A stretch of 64,000 nt of DNA, from NCBI RefSeq assembly GCF_918797505.1, contig NC_092794.1, positions 71,647,345-71,711,344 of the forward strand, given 5' to 3'. This DNA is from Bemisia tabaci. Lineage: Eukaryota; Arthropoda; Insecta; Hemiptera; Aleyrodidae. The translations under genes and the position numbers were made by a program. Positions 43,690 to 55,599 of the stretch are shown one piece after another; position 1 is the stretch's first letter; each line of letters starts with the position of its first letter. Under the pieces are notes generated by a model. The model ran no database searches. It was not told where the DNA came from and saw only the letters and a list, made by a program, of their open reading frames with translations.

Positions 43690-44690
43690 TAAATGGGGGA
43701 AAACAATGTTGCCAATTTGCTGGATCCGCCAATGGTCGAGTTTTGAAGGAGAAAGTGTCTTGCACTATCGGAGATTGATATGGAGCAGTCGACGAATCGC
43801 CTTCCGTAAAAACTAGCCTATTTAAAAAAAATGAAAAGAAAAAAAATTGCTTACTATGTGTAGTGCTGCAATACTGATACGATACTTCAATTTTGTTTTG
43901 TTTTTTTCAAATTTGCAAGAAAACTGGGAAATTTAATGATGTTTATCACTCCACCAATATTATTGATTGAATGAAAAAGATACTCCCACATTTTAGTTAT
44001 TGCCCTCAGTTATTGCACTGAAACGAAAAATGTTATGTAATATTGCTGACAATAAGTCTTTTTCGCAACAAGTAGAATATCGAAGGCTGAAGTGCAAAAT
44101 TGTCTTCCTTCTTTGGCGATGTTTTTGACTTCCCGAATGCCCTTGTTTTCGCTTTGAAATATTAGTCAAGGATAATTTTTTGAAGACTTCCTTGAATTTT
44201 TCCTCCTTCACGTTTTCCTCAATTTGCACAATTTAAAAAAAAATGTTCGTCAATTTTGTAGAAACCGCAGTATGTCTAATAATTAATATTTTTAATCAAT
44301 TTTGCATTCTGTGAAGACTAGTATCCGATTTTTCAAAAACATCTGACAAAAATAAGAAATGTTGATAGTCTTTTGGTATAGTCCCTGGTATCATTCTTAT
44401 ACTAAGCTGTTTTGGCCGCAATACCAATAAAGTTTCGGCCAGACTTCTGATTTGACTTTCAAAAGGATAAAAGATAATTGCGTGTCCAAAAAGAAAGACA
44501 TGGATTGATGGAAAAAGTTGACGATGAAGATAAATTTGCATTTATGGGTGCCGTGGGAGAGACAAAGGGGGGGAGAAAGAAAGAGAGAAAGGCAGGGGGA
44601 AAGAGGATGAGCGCTTGCCTTGTGCTTAAAATGTCTTACATTCTAATGTTGAGCTTTTATTGCCGGACCACTTGGCGATAATACACATTA
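43690..44690. other. Gene-free stretch
   Basis: AT-rich, with a G/A-rich block at 44565-44610. Nothing supported. Confidence 0.3.
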
Positions 44691-44944
44691 CTGCCATGCT
44701 AAGGAAGAACGCCGTATGAACATTCGAGAATTGCCATATTTCCCCTGATAAAACGAACATTTTGGGGAGGAGTTGTCCTTATCTTTCCTTGAAATTTTCA
44801 AACTTTGTTGATTAAATTACGAACAAAATTGTTTGAAAAATTGGAAGAAAAATATTCACAACTTTCCCAAGAAAATCGTATTTTATGAAAGGAAATTTAG
44901 CAGCGCCTAAAGGTTTATACAGCGTTTTTCCTTAGCACGGCCGA
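44691..44944. mobile_element. CTGCCGTGC-family MITE with 4-bp TSD
   Basis: Left CTGCCATGCTAAGGAAGAAC, right CCTTAGCACGGCCG (terminal AG mutated). Flanked by ATTA on both sides. Confidence 0.85.
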
Positions 44945-45770
44945 TTATGCTGGAGGTATCGGGCGTTTTTGAGGGGATATCGCAACGACGTAGGGCTGTC
45001 TCTTTAAATCTCACCGGCTGACATTCCGGAGCGTCGCTCCCTCGACTACAATGGATTGAATGGACCAAACGGACCAAGGCTCTGGACCGGGCGCCAGGAT
45101 TATGGTGATGAGATAAGGATTATACGCGTGTGTATACCACCAAGTTGTATGTATTTCGTATGCACAAGTAATAGAGCTCCTCGCAGTGCCAACTTCTTTT
45201 CGCTTCCCAGGCGATGCGATGTGTTTTGAATACTTCGCCCATGGAGGAAATAGCGTCGTCATACGTCTTCCCGCCCATTTTTCGTGCTTGTCCTCCTTCT
45301 CGGGGCCAATTTTAAGGGAAGGCGCTCTCGGAGGTTTCCTAATGCCTTTGCTTTGAAAAAAAACTCCGCCTTTGGAAGCCGTCTTTACGGCCTTTAAAGA
45401 CATTCCGTCCGCATTCCGGGCTTGACCCATTGACTTATGATTTAATTTGACCCTGCCGGGCCAGGAATTACAATTTAATTTGGCGAAAATCAGCAACTTT
45501 GAACACTTCAAAATAATCCAGAAATTACTTCTCAAAGGGTGAAAATTGACAAAATAAGCATTCACAATACAACGTTTGAGCAAAATGGTGAAAACTTTGA
45601 ACACAATGATTTTTTTCTGTGGCTTATAGCTGTCAAAATCGCAAAAAGCGCAAAATCAGCGAAAATCAGAAAATTTTGAGTTTATTTTATGTGCAAACGC
45701 ACAGTAATATGAAAATATCGTAACAAAACAAGAAATTACCGTACACAATAAGTCATAGGGTGGCCACACT

Positions 45771-48253
45771 ACACGGAGAAAAAAAGTTCGGGGATTTGCG
45801 CCGACCGGTTCGGTAGGCCCGACTTCGGCGTGAGGAACTGAATATTCGGGGGCGTATGCGGGCGTGTTCGGCACAACACACCGTGGTCCCAAATTGGCCT
45901 CCGTCTGCTGATCTGAGCATTTTTCGTTCTCCGTCCCGAAGTTTTTCGTTTTGCCGACTGGGTATTCGTATCAAGCTACCGAAGATTTCAGCAGACAGGG
46001 AACGACGCTAGCGCTCTCTGTCTCTGAACGCAGGAATTTGATGACTCCGCAAATCAGTGCGCGACGTGCATTGTTTCGTTCGGAACAAAACTACGTAGTG
46101 CGTAGTGCGTACGATCCGAGGATTGCGAGATGTGAGTTTACGAATTCCTCTTATCGTACACTTTAAACACACACGGAAGCATATTCTTATCCATTTCTAA
46201 ATTTTTCAAGTAAAATCCGTCCGCTTGAATGCCTTGATCCAGCTCGGCTGGACTTCAGAAAGTGCGCATTATTTGTTGTTTTCACGCAATTGTAGAATTT
46301 AAAGTGACAATTGTTTCTCAAGTGACTCATTAATCATACAGTTAACTTCGAATATCGACTTAGAAATCAGCTCATAGCTTCTCTCAGTGCCGGAACTCAA
46401 TTGTTTTTTCTCTTATCGACCTAACCTACAAAATCGTTTCGCTTATCCGCTTATAATCTAGGAAAGGAACGAAACCAAGTCACATCCAGATAAAATTGTA
46501 GAAGACAGGTTTGAAGTTTAATTACTTTACAAGACTTAGGTATGCCAGAGGGAAAGTTCATTGCCCATTTGCACATTTCAAAATGTTTATACTCCAACTT
46601 TAAATTTCTGACCAGAGACGGTCATCTCTACTCTCATCTCATGTACCTTACGTTTGTCCAAAAATGACTCGGTTTTCTCTGTATAGCTTAGTCCTAGTCA
46701 CTCTAAAGTAAGTGGAAAAGTTCACAAAGTTGAATTTGTGTTTCCAATTTGCTGAAAGGTTATCATTGACCTTGATTTATTTTATTTTAACTTATTCTTT
46801 CGTCTCCTGCGAAACATCAAAGCCTGCATCGTTCATTATTATGGTTTCCAGCTCTTTACTGTTATTAAATTGCGAAACTATAATTTGATCATTAGCAGAA
46901 TATCCTTCGATGTACACTTTCAACCCATAGAACTCGTAGCGCAGACTACGGAGCTACAGTGATTGGCACGGATGAGAAGTCTGTAAGTAAATTTATGCAC
47001 TAACTTAACATGGCCCCATTATCAGTTGCAGTGTTAATATTATGTCTAGATTTCATGGAAACTGTTACAGCTTCATGTTTGTCTCCCTGCATGCTTTGTT
47101 TTGGTTTGGCTATTCTTAAGGAGTCAAGAGTAGAGAATTGGAAGTCTGCGGGAGAATTGATCCATTTATTTCCAACATTATCAGTACCTATAGCCAAGTT
47201 TTACATTTGTAGAGAATGATGCGGTGTAGGAAAGCTTGAGTCCTCCTTTCCTCCGATTTCTTTCAATTGTAGATATGATTTTAAATTTATTATGTTTGTG
47301 TAAGGGAGTGTACATATTTTATTTATTGGTGATAACAAATGGTTCCTTATGCTGGGCACTTTCAATTTAATTATATACTTAGTAGACCTTTCGTACCTAA
47401 TATTATCTATTTGCTATCTACCTAACTTATGTTGTTGTTTGTACCTTGCTAAGTGCAGTGATTGTTATCATTTAAAAAATGCCTTGAAATTGAGCAAAAG
47501 ATATTATCTGGTTTGAACTTTGGGAACTGATAACGGTATAATGTGCGTTTATAATTTGAGTATGTATTCTATCCTCGTTCCTTTCCTTGCTATCTGATCT
47601 GAGGTTTTTTTTTTTTTTAAATTTTCATCATTTTTTCATGTTCCATAGAGAGAGTAAAATGAAGTAAAATAATAGAATAAAATAAAATAACGAACAAATC
47701 CATGTAAATTAGATACTTAGATCCTGGTTGTCCACAGTTCAATTCGAAGATTAATGCAAGTTTTTCGCTGTTCCTCCCAAGCGTCCGGCATAGCTCAGTA
47801 GGTAGGGTCTTCGATTAGTGTTAGGTAGGTTGTAGGTTCAATCCCCGATGTAGGCAAAAATTTCTATCCATGAAATCATTGTTCAGGCGTTGTAGTACCC
47901 TTCAATTTTTTTTTTTTTTTAATTTATTTGTGGGGGGTTGGGTAAAAGGCCCCCTCCCCTGGCTAAGAGCAATAAGAGCCCCCCTGAATTTAATGCAACC
48001 TTGATAAGATCCACTAGATTTCGATTCGTGCATCCAAGAATTTCGGTTAGGTGTACAGAAGCCTTCGGCACGATGAGCCGAAGTTCGGTTCCCCGGACCG
48101 AGAACTTCGTGCTGACAACCGAGAAACTTCGGCTCGTTCTACCGAAGAACTGGAGTTCAGTGAACTGCTATAATTGGTGTTCCATATGGACCAATCATAG
48201 CGGCACAGGCAACCGAAGTTCGGTTACTGACGCCGAACTTTTTTTCTCCGTGT
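45771..48253. mobile_element. 2.48 kb ACACGGAG terminal-inverted-repeat element
   Basis: Inverted ends ACACGGAGAAAAAAAGTTCGG and complement (21 bp exact), extended by imperfect TTCGG/CCGAA-rich text on both sides. The direct flank is ACT on both sides. The interior is AT-rich, with a SINE head at 47781-47860 and no credible transposase. A 160-bp relative with the same type of ends lies at 59106-59265. Confidence 0.65.
47781..47925 (+). repeat. tRNA-derived SINE-like sequence
   Basis: The A box TAGCTCAGTAGG and B box GGTTCAATCC are spaced as in a tRNA gene, but the flanking bases do not form an acceptor stem. A T run ends it near 47922. A pol III promoter head of a SINE is the best reading. 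Confidence 0.55.
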
Positions 48254-48299
48254 ACTCATATAAACATTGATGAGAACGCAATCTACCGGAGAATTGCCG

Positions 48300-49395
48300 A
48301 AATAACGCAAACAATCAGCGGACGGCTCTGAGCCGTCATTTCAGAGCTGGCCCAGCGCTGCGATGACGGCTGGGAGCCGTCATTTTAAGTCAATGGGTTA
48401 AAGGCCGAAAATTCCGGGCGCAGAGGCCGAAAATTCCGGGCGCAGTACCCTGACCAATCGAAGTTACGGCTCCAGCACCTGAACCAAATCTCATGAAAAA
48501 GTGTACGCTCCTGTACTTTTATGCCCTGTGTTCATAAATGATCTAAAGAAAATCGAAATCTCAATTGAAAGAGGTGGCTTCGGGTTGATTCGGCTCCTGC
48601 AGTCTGGCTGTTTACCCTGGATCACCCTGTATATTTGTATTGAATTAGAAAAGAGCGAAGGTGATAACATAGCATCAACATTACTTCGCCGTAAAAATCG
48701 ATGTCCGCAGCGGAGTGAAGAGGAGATAAAAATCGTGCGCACTGAAAAAAAAGCCAGCCACGCGAATTTGCAGGTCGGAAAAGCGCGGAAAAAACGGGGC
48801 TCGTCGAGGTCCAAAAACAGGGGAAAAAACAACACTACAAAGGATAATTAATAGTGTTAAATGGAGTGGAATGGGCCGGAGGCATGCAGAGTAGGGAGTA
48901 TTATTTGGGTATCATTAGGGAATAGTTAGTGCTCAATCACCCATAATCTCTCCTCCTCGGCTTGAATCAATCAAATGTGACACTTTAAATGGAGACTCCT
49001 GCGCCGTAAAGTACACGCTACATGCTAACCCGTACCCTAGCCTAACCCCCTCCCCCCCTCCCCCCCTTGCCCCCCTCCCCCCAATGCCTCGAACCCGGAT
49101 TGTCAGGTTAAAGTTAAACCGTGCCGGTCGATGGATCGTTGGATCGGAACTTCCGAATTTAGACCGGCTTGTTTTCCCAACTGGAAAACTGGAGAACGTA
49201 ATCTAATTAACTCAAAAAAAAAAACCCCACTTGGAAGGACAAAAACACCAGCAAAGCGTGGAAGAGATGAAAAAAACAAACTGGCCTGACGATAGGAACT
49301 CCCCGGTTTCTCATCCGCTTGTTTCTCTGCTGTCATAATCTATGCTTTACACGAGGATTTGAATTAAGACGATCGTTTCCGAGTGGTTGGAGCCG
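48300..49395. other. Gene-free stretch with repeat fragments
   Basis: GACGGCT(C/G)(T/G)GAGCCGTCAT occurs twice (near 48319 and 48364). A fragment of the TTACGGGCT MITE (GGCCGAAAATTCCGGGCGCA) is doubled at 48402-48442. A C-rich tract spans 49046-49082. Confidence 0.5.
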
Positions 49396-49399
49396 AATA

Positions 49400-49527
49400 T
49401 TTGGACGCATTTCTATCAAACGGAACTATGTGCATTATGACGTGAGCCTTGTTATGCATGTATTCTTATGGATCTCAGGGCTCATGTCTCAATGCACATA
49501 GTTCCGTTTGATGGAAATACGTCCATT
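49400..49527. mobile_element. Palindromic GACGTATTTCTGCCAAACGG MITE, copy 3
   Basis: TTTGGACGCATTTCTATCAA...TTTGATGGAAATACGTCCA, with ACTATGTGCATT on both arms. Confidence 0.85.
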
Positions 49528-49872
49528 TGAGGAGATACCTCCGTACGAGCTTATTAATTTTTCGGGCTTTTCTCTCGCTCTTTCGGGCGAGGCAAAGGCA
49601 GGCAGGCATCTCGCGGGGAAACCAGTCGTGTCAAAAGCCTTGTCAACAAGTTTATGAATTTTCATGGTTATGATGTCGCTCGCCGGTCTAATCGGGCTCG
49701 CAGATCGGCTCGGATATTTTTTAATCACTTCATTAAAATTTTGTAGAACCAGTATGGCCGATCGAGGGGTTTTATCTGATGCGGATTCTAGACTGCGGTT
49801 TCTGCGATGATAACTTAAACGCGTCCGGGTCGGAGTAATTGGATTTTCTTTCTATGTTTTGCGCGAGGAAAA

Positions 49873-50127
49873 CTGCCGTGCTAAGGAAGAACGCCGTATG
49901 AGCATTCGAGAGTTGCCAAATTTCCTTCGATAAAATGTTTATTTTTAAGGAAAGTTATGAATATTTTTCCTTGACATTTTCAGAGGTTTTAGATCAAATT
50001 ACGAACAAAATTATCCGAGAAATTGGGAAGAAAATATTTATAAGTCTACCAGGAGATTTGCGATTTTTTTCAAATGAAATTTGGCAACGCCTGACGGTTC
50101 GTACGTCGTTTTTCCTCAGCATGGTAG
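49873..50127. mobile_element. CTGCCGTGC-family MITE
   Basis: Left CTGCCGTGCTAAGGAAGAAC; right TTTTTCCTCAGCATGGTAG. AAAA on both sides is a possible 4-bp duplication. Confidence 0.85.
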
Positions 50128-50400
50128 AAAAGGAGACGGACTCGGGCCGTAATTGAACGTTTCCCTTTTTCTTGTTCTTTCGGTTCGTGCTAACGACTTG
50201 TCATTTTAACAGTGGTTGTAATTCAATCGGTCACTGGTTCGCTCTTGGATGAATTCCCAAGTAGCAGTTACGGTGTCGTTGAGCTTCGCGTGTTGTTGAA
50301 GTGCCAAAACAACGCAGCATCGAAGACTTATTGGCAGGTGGAACTTCGGATTATTTTTCGGTGTCCGTCTTCGAGCGAATAAAGCTAACAATTTATGCAG

Positions 50401-50653
50401 GCCAGTTCCAAGGAAGAACCCCGTATGAGCCGTCAGGCGTTGCCAAATACCCTTCGACAAATCACGCATTTTCGGGGTAAATTATGAACGTTTCTCTTCC
50501 GATCTTTCGGAGGATTTCGTTTGAAGTTTGGTCCAAAAAGTCTGAAAATTTCAAGGAAAAATATTCATAATTTTCCTTAAAAAATAAATATTTGCCGAGA
50601 GGAAATTTTGCAACTTCCGAATGTGAATACGGCGTTTTTCCTTAGCACGGCAG
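50401..50653. mobile_element. CTGCCGTGC-family MITE
   Basis: Left end eroded (CCAAGGAAGAACCCCGTATG), right end intact (TTTTTCCTTAGCACGGCAG). Confidence 0.85.
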
Positions 50654-50835
50654 TATTGACGTTTGGAGCCCCGGTGTTTTATATTTTCTCAGTATTCACT
50701 CATACCTAAAGTGGAAAAAAAGTATTTCGTGAGAGGAACATGTTTTAAGCGGTTCAAAGGTGGGATTTCTTTTTCTCATTACTTCTTCCTGAAAGTTCAT
50801 TGAACTTTTTCAATCATCAAAGCTTCATAAGGTTT

Positions 50836-51015
50836 GCTAGGTTGGCCTAGTGGTCAGCGCGTCCGACTCTACGTCAATAGGTTCCGGATTCGATTCCCGG
50901 TAAATTTTCACGCAGAGGACCAGCATATCTTGTGAAACAGACTCTACTCGGCCTCAATCCCTGGAAATGTGAAAGGCCAAGAGCATGGATAAGTCCATCG
51001 CCTTGATGTTTGAAG
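50836..51015 (+). repeat. tRNA-derived SINE
   Basis: The head has A box TGGCCTAGTGGTCAGCG and B box GGATTCGATTCCC. No acceptor stem can form, so it is not a functional tRNA. A ~100-bp body (CGCAGAGGACCAGCATATC...) follows, and a hAT-like element adjoins its 3' end. Confidence 0.6.
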
Positions 51016-51020
51016 ACTAA

Positions 51021-51912
51021 CAGAGCCGGATTAAAGGGGTGGCTACATGGGCCGCGGGCCGCGGCCCATGGCGGCAAAATGTATGGGGCGGCAAATTTTG
51101 CAATCTTTTTGAATGTAGGTATCAAAAAAAGAGAGAAAAAAATCGGATTCAGAAAATAAATTACAAACGAGAAAAGGCGGCAAAATCTCTCATTTCCTGA
51201 GAGTGAGAGTATAGTAATTTGTAATTGTGTCGTCTTTCGGTGATACAAGAGACAAAACCTTCAATTAGTCGAGTTCAGAAAGAAACCAAACACGCAGTTT
51301 GACCTGGAACGGAGCGGTGCGGCGGTCGGTATGAAACGCAGAGCGCCTGCAAGACTGCATGAATACTTCACGCATTGCGTCAAACACACTGCGGTCAGCA
51401 GCAGTCGGCCTGAAACGCATAGCGCCTACAAGATTGCATGCACGCATTGCGCCAAACAGTGTGATCAGCAGCGGTCGGCGTGAAACGCATAGCGCCTACA
51501 AGACTGCATGAATACCTCACGCATTGCGTCAACACAGTGCCGTCGGCGCAGCGGCGGAAGTTAAAATTATTAAACCACATTTATGTTTGTTCTTTCATAA
51601 TTTTTTCGTTCCACAGTCAAAGCCTCAAAAGTCAATTTAGAAATCTGAGGTAACGGGTCTTATGTGATCGAATTTTTATTCTCTCCAGTACCAAATTGGG
51701 AATGAAAAGTGAAATTGTTGGGACTTTTATCATTTTCAGCTTTTCCAAATTAAATCCTAAAATTTTTGTTTGAGGTTATGTTCTATCGTTTTGAACCAAA
51801 TGATACATCGAACCACAGTCGTAATACGATCTAATGACGTTTCAAAACGAATGAGAAGCGGGCGGAAAAATATAGGCGGCCCATGGGCGGCAAATAGGTG
51901 AATCCGGCCCTG
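51021..51912. mobile_element. CAGGGCCG hAT-like non-autonomous element, copy 2
   Basis: Starts CAGAGCCGGATTAAAGGGGT and ends GAATCCGGCCCTG; flanks AAGACTAA/AAGACAAT are an aged duplication. It carries three ~88-bp units of the GAAACGCATAGCGCCTACAA repeat, against two in copy 1. Confidence 0.85.
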
Positions 51913-52009
51913 AAGACAATAATTAAAATCTATAGATGGCTGTTACAGGTTCCTAACGAAGTATAGGCCGAATAACCAGCAAAAACAAACAGAGAACGAA
52001 CAAGCAAAC

Positions 52010-52085
52010 AATAAAAATAACAAACAAACAAAAAAACAAACAAACAAACAAACAAACAAATAAACAACAAAGCAAAACAAAAAAA
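52010..52085. repeat. (CAAA)n simple repeat
   Basis: ACAAACAAACAAACAAAC with minor interruptions. Confidence 0.95.
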
Positions 52086-52389
52086 AGTTTTAAGTATTCT
52101 GCTTTTTTACTTTATTCGAGCCCTGGCACAGATCAAATTCGTGAGGAATCATTAATCAGCAAGTACACGAAGTAGTCTGAAACACGTCGACCTATATCTC
52201 CCATTGACCAGTTGCTCATCTGCACTCATATTTTATTTTTTCACAACGTACCGTCTAATAACCAGTTTCCTTCCTCTTTTTGAGAAAAATAATTTGTTAA
52301 GTTTTTAGTTTTTTAACGCATTCTTAATCAGAGTTTTTTTGTATAGGTCCTAGACATTTTTTCAATTCAGCCAACGATTAATGAACCCG

Positions 52390-52765
52390 TAAGTGTATTT
52401 ATCCGTCAAAGTACGAAAAGTATGGATTCGATCGACTTGAATCGAGCGAAGCGCGACGTGAGCCGATCGACCTCGATTTGATAGACAAATTACTAATAGA
52501 CCGGTGTCGATTCGATCAACATGAATTGATAGATAAATAAAAACGTGAACCAATCGACATGATTCGATCGACACAGATTCGACCCACAAAATTGATCAAT
52601 CCACGGGTTTGTCGATCGATTCATAGTTTTCGATCGATTTACGAAACGTGTCGGTCTTTCATAAGTCCGTTGATAGATTCACGGTTATCAATCGAATCTT
52701 TATCGACCAAATCACGTCGATTAGGTTCACGCTTTTTTTCGATCGATCCATGTCGTTCGAATTCA
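52390..52765. repeat. Degenerate GATCGA-rich tandem region
   Basis: Words such as GATTCGATCGACTTGAATCG, GATCGACCTCGATTTGATAG and CCAATCGACATGATTCGATC follow in both orientations with loose ~45-65-bp spacing. The ORFs it creates are artefacts. Confidence 0.6.
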
Positions 52766-52812
52766 TACCCTCCTTAGAGTTTGAAGCAGAAAACTTCTCA
52801 TTTTGAGCCGCA

Positions 52813-53420
52813 TATATAGGGTGTTCCAAAAGTCCCGCTCCCCCAGCCCCCCCCCATGTAACTTTTGAACGGTTCGAGATGGAAAAACGAAACTTTGGGA
52901 ATGTTTCTATCTCAAAGAGGACCATATTTTAGGGAGGTTACAAGTTTTGCCCCTCTCTCAGGGGGCAGGAAGGCCCCCAACTTTCTTTTTTTTTTCTCTC
53001 TAACCCAAGTAGCAGAGGTTGCAACAACTTGCAACAAAATCGTTTGATTCTTGCAACTAATGGATTGATGTGCAGATTGCCTACTCTCTCCTCCGAAGGA
53101 GCTATCATTGTTGGAACTAGTTGCAATTAAGTTGAAACATGTTTCAACTTCAAAGTATTGCTAGTTGCCTATCTTTAGATTTTAAACAACTTCGGTTCAG
53201 CAATTTTGCAATCTCAGCCAGGTTGCAACTTTGTCTTCCGATCAGATCGCCGAAAATCGGCACTTACCGACCAAAAGTTGACCGAAAGTTGAAACTTTGT
53301 TACAACTAATACCAACATTGTTTCAACTTGTTGCAACTTCTACATTGAAAAATGCTACTTGGGAACCGTTCAACAGTTAGAGGGGGGGGGGGAGCGGGAC
53401 TTTTGGAACACTCTGTATAT
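52813..53420. mobile_element. TATATAGGGTGTTCC element, host of a nested insertion
   Basis: Inverted ends TATATAGGGTGTTCCAAAAG and CTTTTGGAACACTCTGTATA, each followed inward by TCCCGCTCCCCC or its complement. It is split by the element at 53004-53363. Removing that insert leaves about 250 bp. Confidence 0.8.
53004..53363. mobile_element. Nested CCCAAGTAGCA element
   Basis: Inverted ends CCCAAGTAGCA...TGCTACTTGGG. The interior is built of TTGCAAC/GTTGCAA words (GTTGCAACAACTTGCAAC). It lies inside the 52813-53420 element. Confidence 0.75.
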
Positions 53421-53479
53421 TATTGATGCTCTGTACTTGGGAGAATGTACATGAGAGGCAATAAACGTAGGAAGAGGAG

Positions 53480-53855
53480 GGGTTTGGATCTGCTAGCCGG
53501 AGTGGCGGGTGGCGAGCGTTTGTTGTAGGTCAAGTATCCGCGGCTCTGCCAGCGTCGCGCATCGCGTCCGCGTCGGGCGTCGCGTCGCGTCGCATGCGTA
53601 GGCGTCGATTTTCTTTCTTCTGCGAGCACAATGCCACAATGCTGAGCTTTGGAGACGCCGCGCCGCCCCCCTCGCCCCCCCCCCCCCCCCGCGCCGCCCC
53701 CCGCGCTCTTCCGTCAGTGTCTTCCGTCTCCGCTGTTGGTAGTCGTCCGTCGCCGATCGGGTCGAGGGCGGTCCCCGACTCCAGGTCTCCCAGCTTCGCC
53801 TTCCCTTCCCGATGCTGCCACTCACTCGGGAAAATCCGGAAATTCTAACGTGACG
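53480..53855. promoter_or_regulatory. CpG-rich island, possible promoter/5' exon
   Basis: Very CG-rich with a C run at 53677-53692. TTCCGTCAGTG near 53711 contains an initiator-like TCAGT. Open in several frames, hence no coding call. Confidence 0.2.
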
Positions 53856-54150
53856 CACTGAAAAAAAAATTCTCGGCGTTTTTACCAAGGTCCGTTGGTA
53901 CCTTTACCATCTTACTTTTTTACCAATTATTGATAATTTTACCAAGACAGACTGGTAAGCTTACCTAAAAACCGGTATTTTTACTGTTTTTTTTTTTTCA
54001 GGTAAGAATACTACTTTTATTGGTAATCGATTCCCGGTAACTTTGCCATTTTATCTCGGTATTTCTACCACAGTCGATAAGAAATATTGGCGTTTTTACC
54101 AAGGTCCAGTAAAATTACCGAGAAAGTTCAAAAATTTTACCGAGATTTCT
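53856..54150. mobile_element. TTACC-rich element, copy 2 (3'-truncated)
   Basis: CACTGAAAAAAAAATTCTCG and the following GGTAA-rich text nearly match 827-1115. The right end is missing. Confidence 0.65.
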
Positions 54151-54351
54151 ATTCCGTAGCGAATTTTCGCGGTAATGCGATCGATTTGTCTTGAATCCGA
54201 TGAAATTGCTGACATCGGTGCCGTCAGTAGGGCGACAGACCCACCCACCAGTTTGGACCAATCACGGAGCTTCCCGCCAGATTCAGCAGGCGCTACCCGA
54301 TCCTACGCCAAAATTCGCTTTTGTTTTTCATGACAAAACGAGAGGAGAGTG

Positions 54352-54604
54352 CTGCCGTGCTAATGAAGAACGCCGTACGAACTTTCAAGATTTGCCAAAT
54401 TTTCCTCGATTGAACATGTATTTTTGACGCAATTTAAGCATATTTTTCCGTGAAATTTTCAGATACTTTACATTAAATTGCGCACAAAACCGTCTGAAAA
54501 TTTTGGGGGGAAATATGTACAATTTTCCCGGTAAATTTGGTTTTCCTCGAGGGAAACTTGGCAACGTCTAAAGGCTCATACGGCGTTCTTCCTTAGGACG
54601 GCAG
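54352..54604. mobile_element. CTGCCGTGC-family MITE
   Basis: Left CTGCCGTGCTAATGAAGAAC; right GGCGTTCTTCCTTAGGACGG then CAG. No clear duplication. Confidence 0.85.
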
Positions 54605-55080
54605 GCGAATGTCGGCGGGACGGGCGGGCGTCGTCGGGCGAGGGATGGAGGCGAGGGCAACTGCGCCGGGCCGGCCGCGGCCGCGTCAATGGCTCGGCAT
54701 TCGTCGGAACTCGATAAATCATCCGTGGGGCAACTTCTATGTAAATGCGATGTACTCACTTATTACAGCCGTCGACTATGCGTGCGCAAAAGTGTGGCGA
54801 GGGATTTGCTTGTGAGAAATAGTTCCCGGCTCAAAATGAACAATCTGCGAAGCGGGTCCAAAATGACACGGACCGTACGATACAAGCACACGGGAGTGCT
54901 ACCATAAAGACCCCGTTACACTGGCCTCCAGACGCACTCCCAGCCGAGCCCAGACCAGCGATGAGCTCCCTCCAGGATTTGGCTCAAATGCCGTCCCAGA
55001 AGTCATCTCCGGCGTTATTGGCTCCAATCCCGCCATGAATAGTGTCTCCACCCATCATTCCCAGCAGTGCTGCCGAGTGA
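54605..55080. other. GC-rich then mixed stretch
   Basis: 54605-54720 is CpG-rich (GGGCCGGCCGCGGCCGCG), possibly a promoter island. The remainder is unique sequence without bounded ORFs. Confidence 0.3.
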
Positions 55081-55083
55081 CTA

Positions 55084-55226
55084 CTTGGACTGCATTTTGC
55101 AATTTGGAACTATAAATTCTGGCTCTTCTGGAAAAACACTTATGTGCACAGGGAAACTAAAGGCACATACGTCGTTTTTAAACCGGGCTAGAATTTATAG
55201 TTCCAAATTGCAAAATTTAGTCCACT
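55084..55226. mobile_element. Hairpin MITE TTGGACTGCATTTTGCAA, copy 3
   Basis: CTTGGACTGCATTTTGCAAT...TTGCAAAATTTAGTCCA, with AACTATAAATTCTGG on both arms. Confidence 0.85.
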
Positions 55227-55254
55227 TGCTCCAAGGAGATAAGTTTTCGCCAAC

Positions 55255-55560
55255 TACTCATCTGCCGTGATAGCGAAGAGAGCAGCAAGGACTGCGAGGG
55301 TCAAATTTTCGAAATAGAGTTTCCTTCAAAATTTGTCTTATTTCTTTGAGATGAAATCGCTAAAATAGCTGAAACAGCAAAATTCATCTTAATTATATGA
55401 AAACGAGACATCAGAAATCCGTAGGTGCGCAAAAATGACGTAGTTTCAGGCAGAACAGCCTGAAATCAGTGCTTTCAAGTTAAATCCGCCCTCTTCCGCC
55501 GATTTCCTACCTGAAAATGTGTTTGTTGTGTGTCCAAAATCCAACTACGAGAGCATGCAG
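55255..55560. repeat. Dispersed repeat, inverted partner of 42655-42975
   Basis: Shares GCGAAGAGAGCAG, CAGCAAAATTCATCTTAATT and AATGTGTTTGTTGTGTGTCC in reverse orientation with 42655-42975. Confidence 0.65.
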
Positions 55561-55599
55561 AAGATAGCATTTACGGCTTTGTTGCATACATTTCCGCAT

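Noticed and set aside
45011..45604. 197-codon - strand ORF
   Set aside because: Long, but with no acceptor or donor, no recognisable motif and a composition like translated non-coding DNA. It also contains a fragment of the TTACGGGCT MITE near 45390.
47787..47858. Functional tRNA gene
   Set aside because: A and B boxes are present but the 5' and 3' flanks cannot form an acceptor stem, so it is treated as a SINE head. The same applies to 50836-50906.
53493..53888. 131-codon - strand ORF
   Set aside because: Arginine/glycine-rich translation of a CpG island containing a C run; several frames are open at once.
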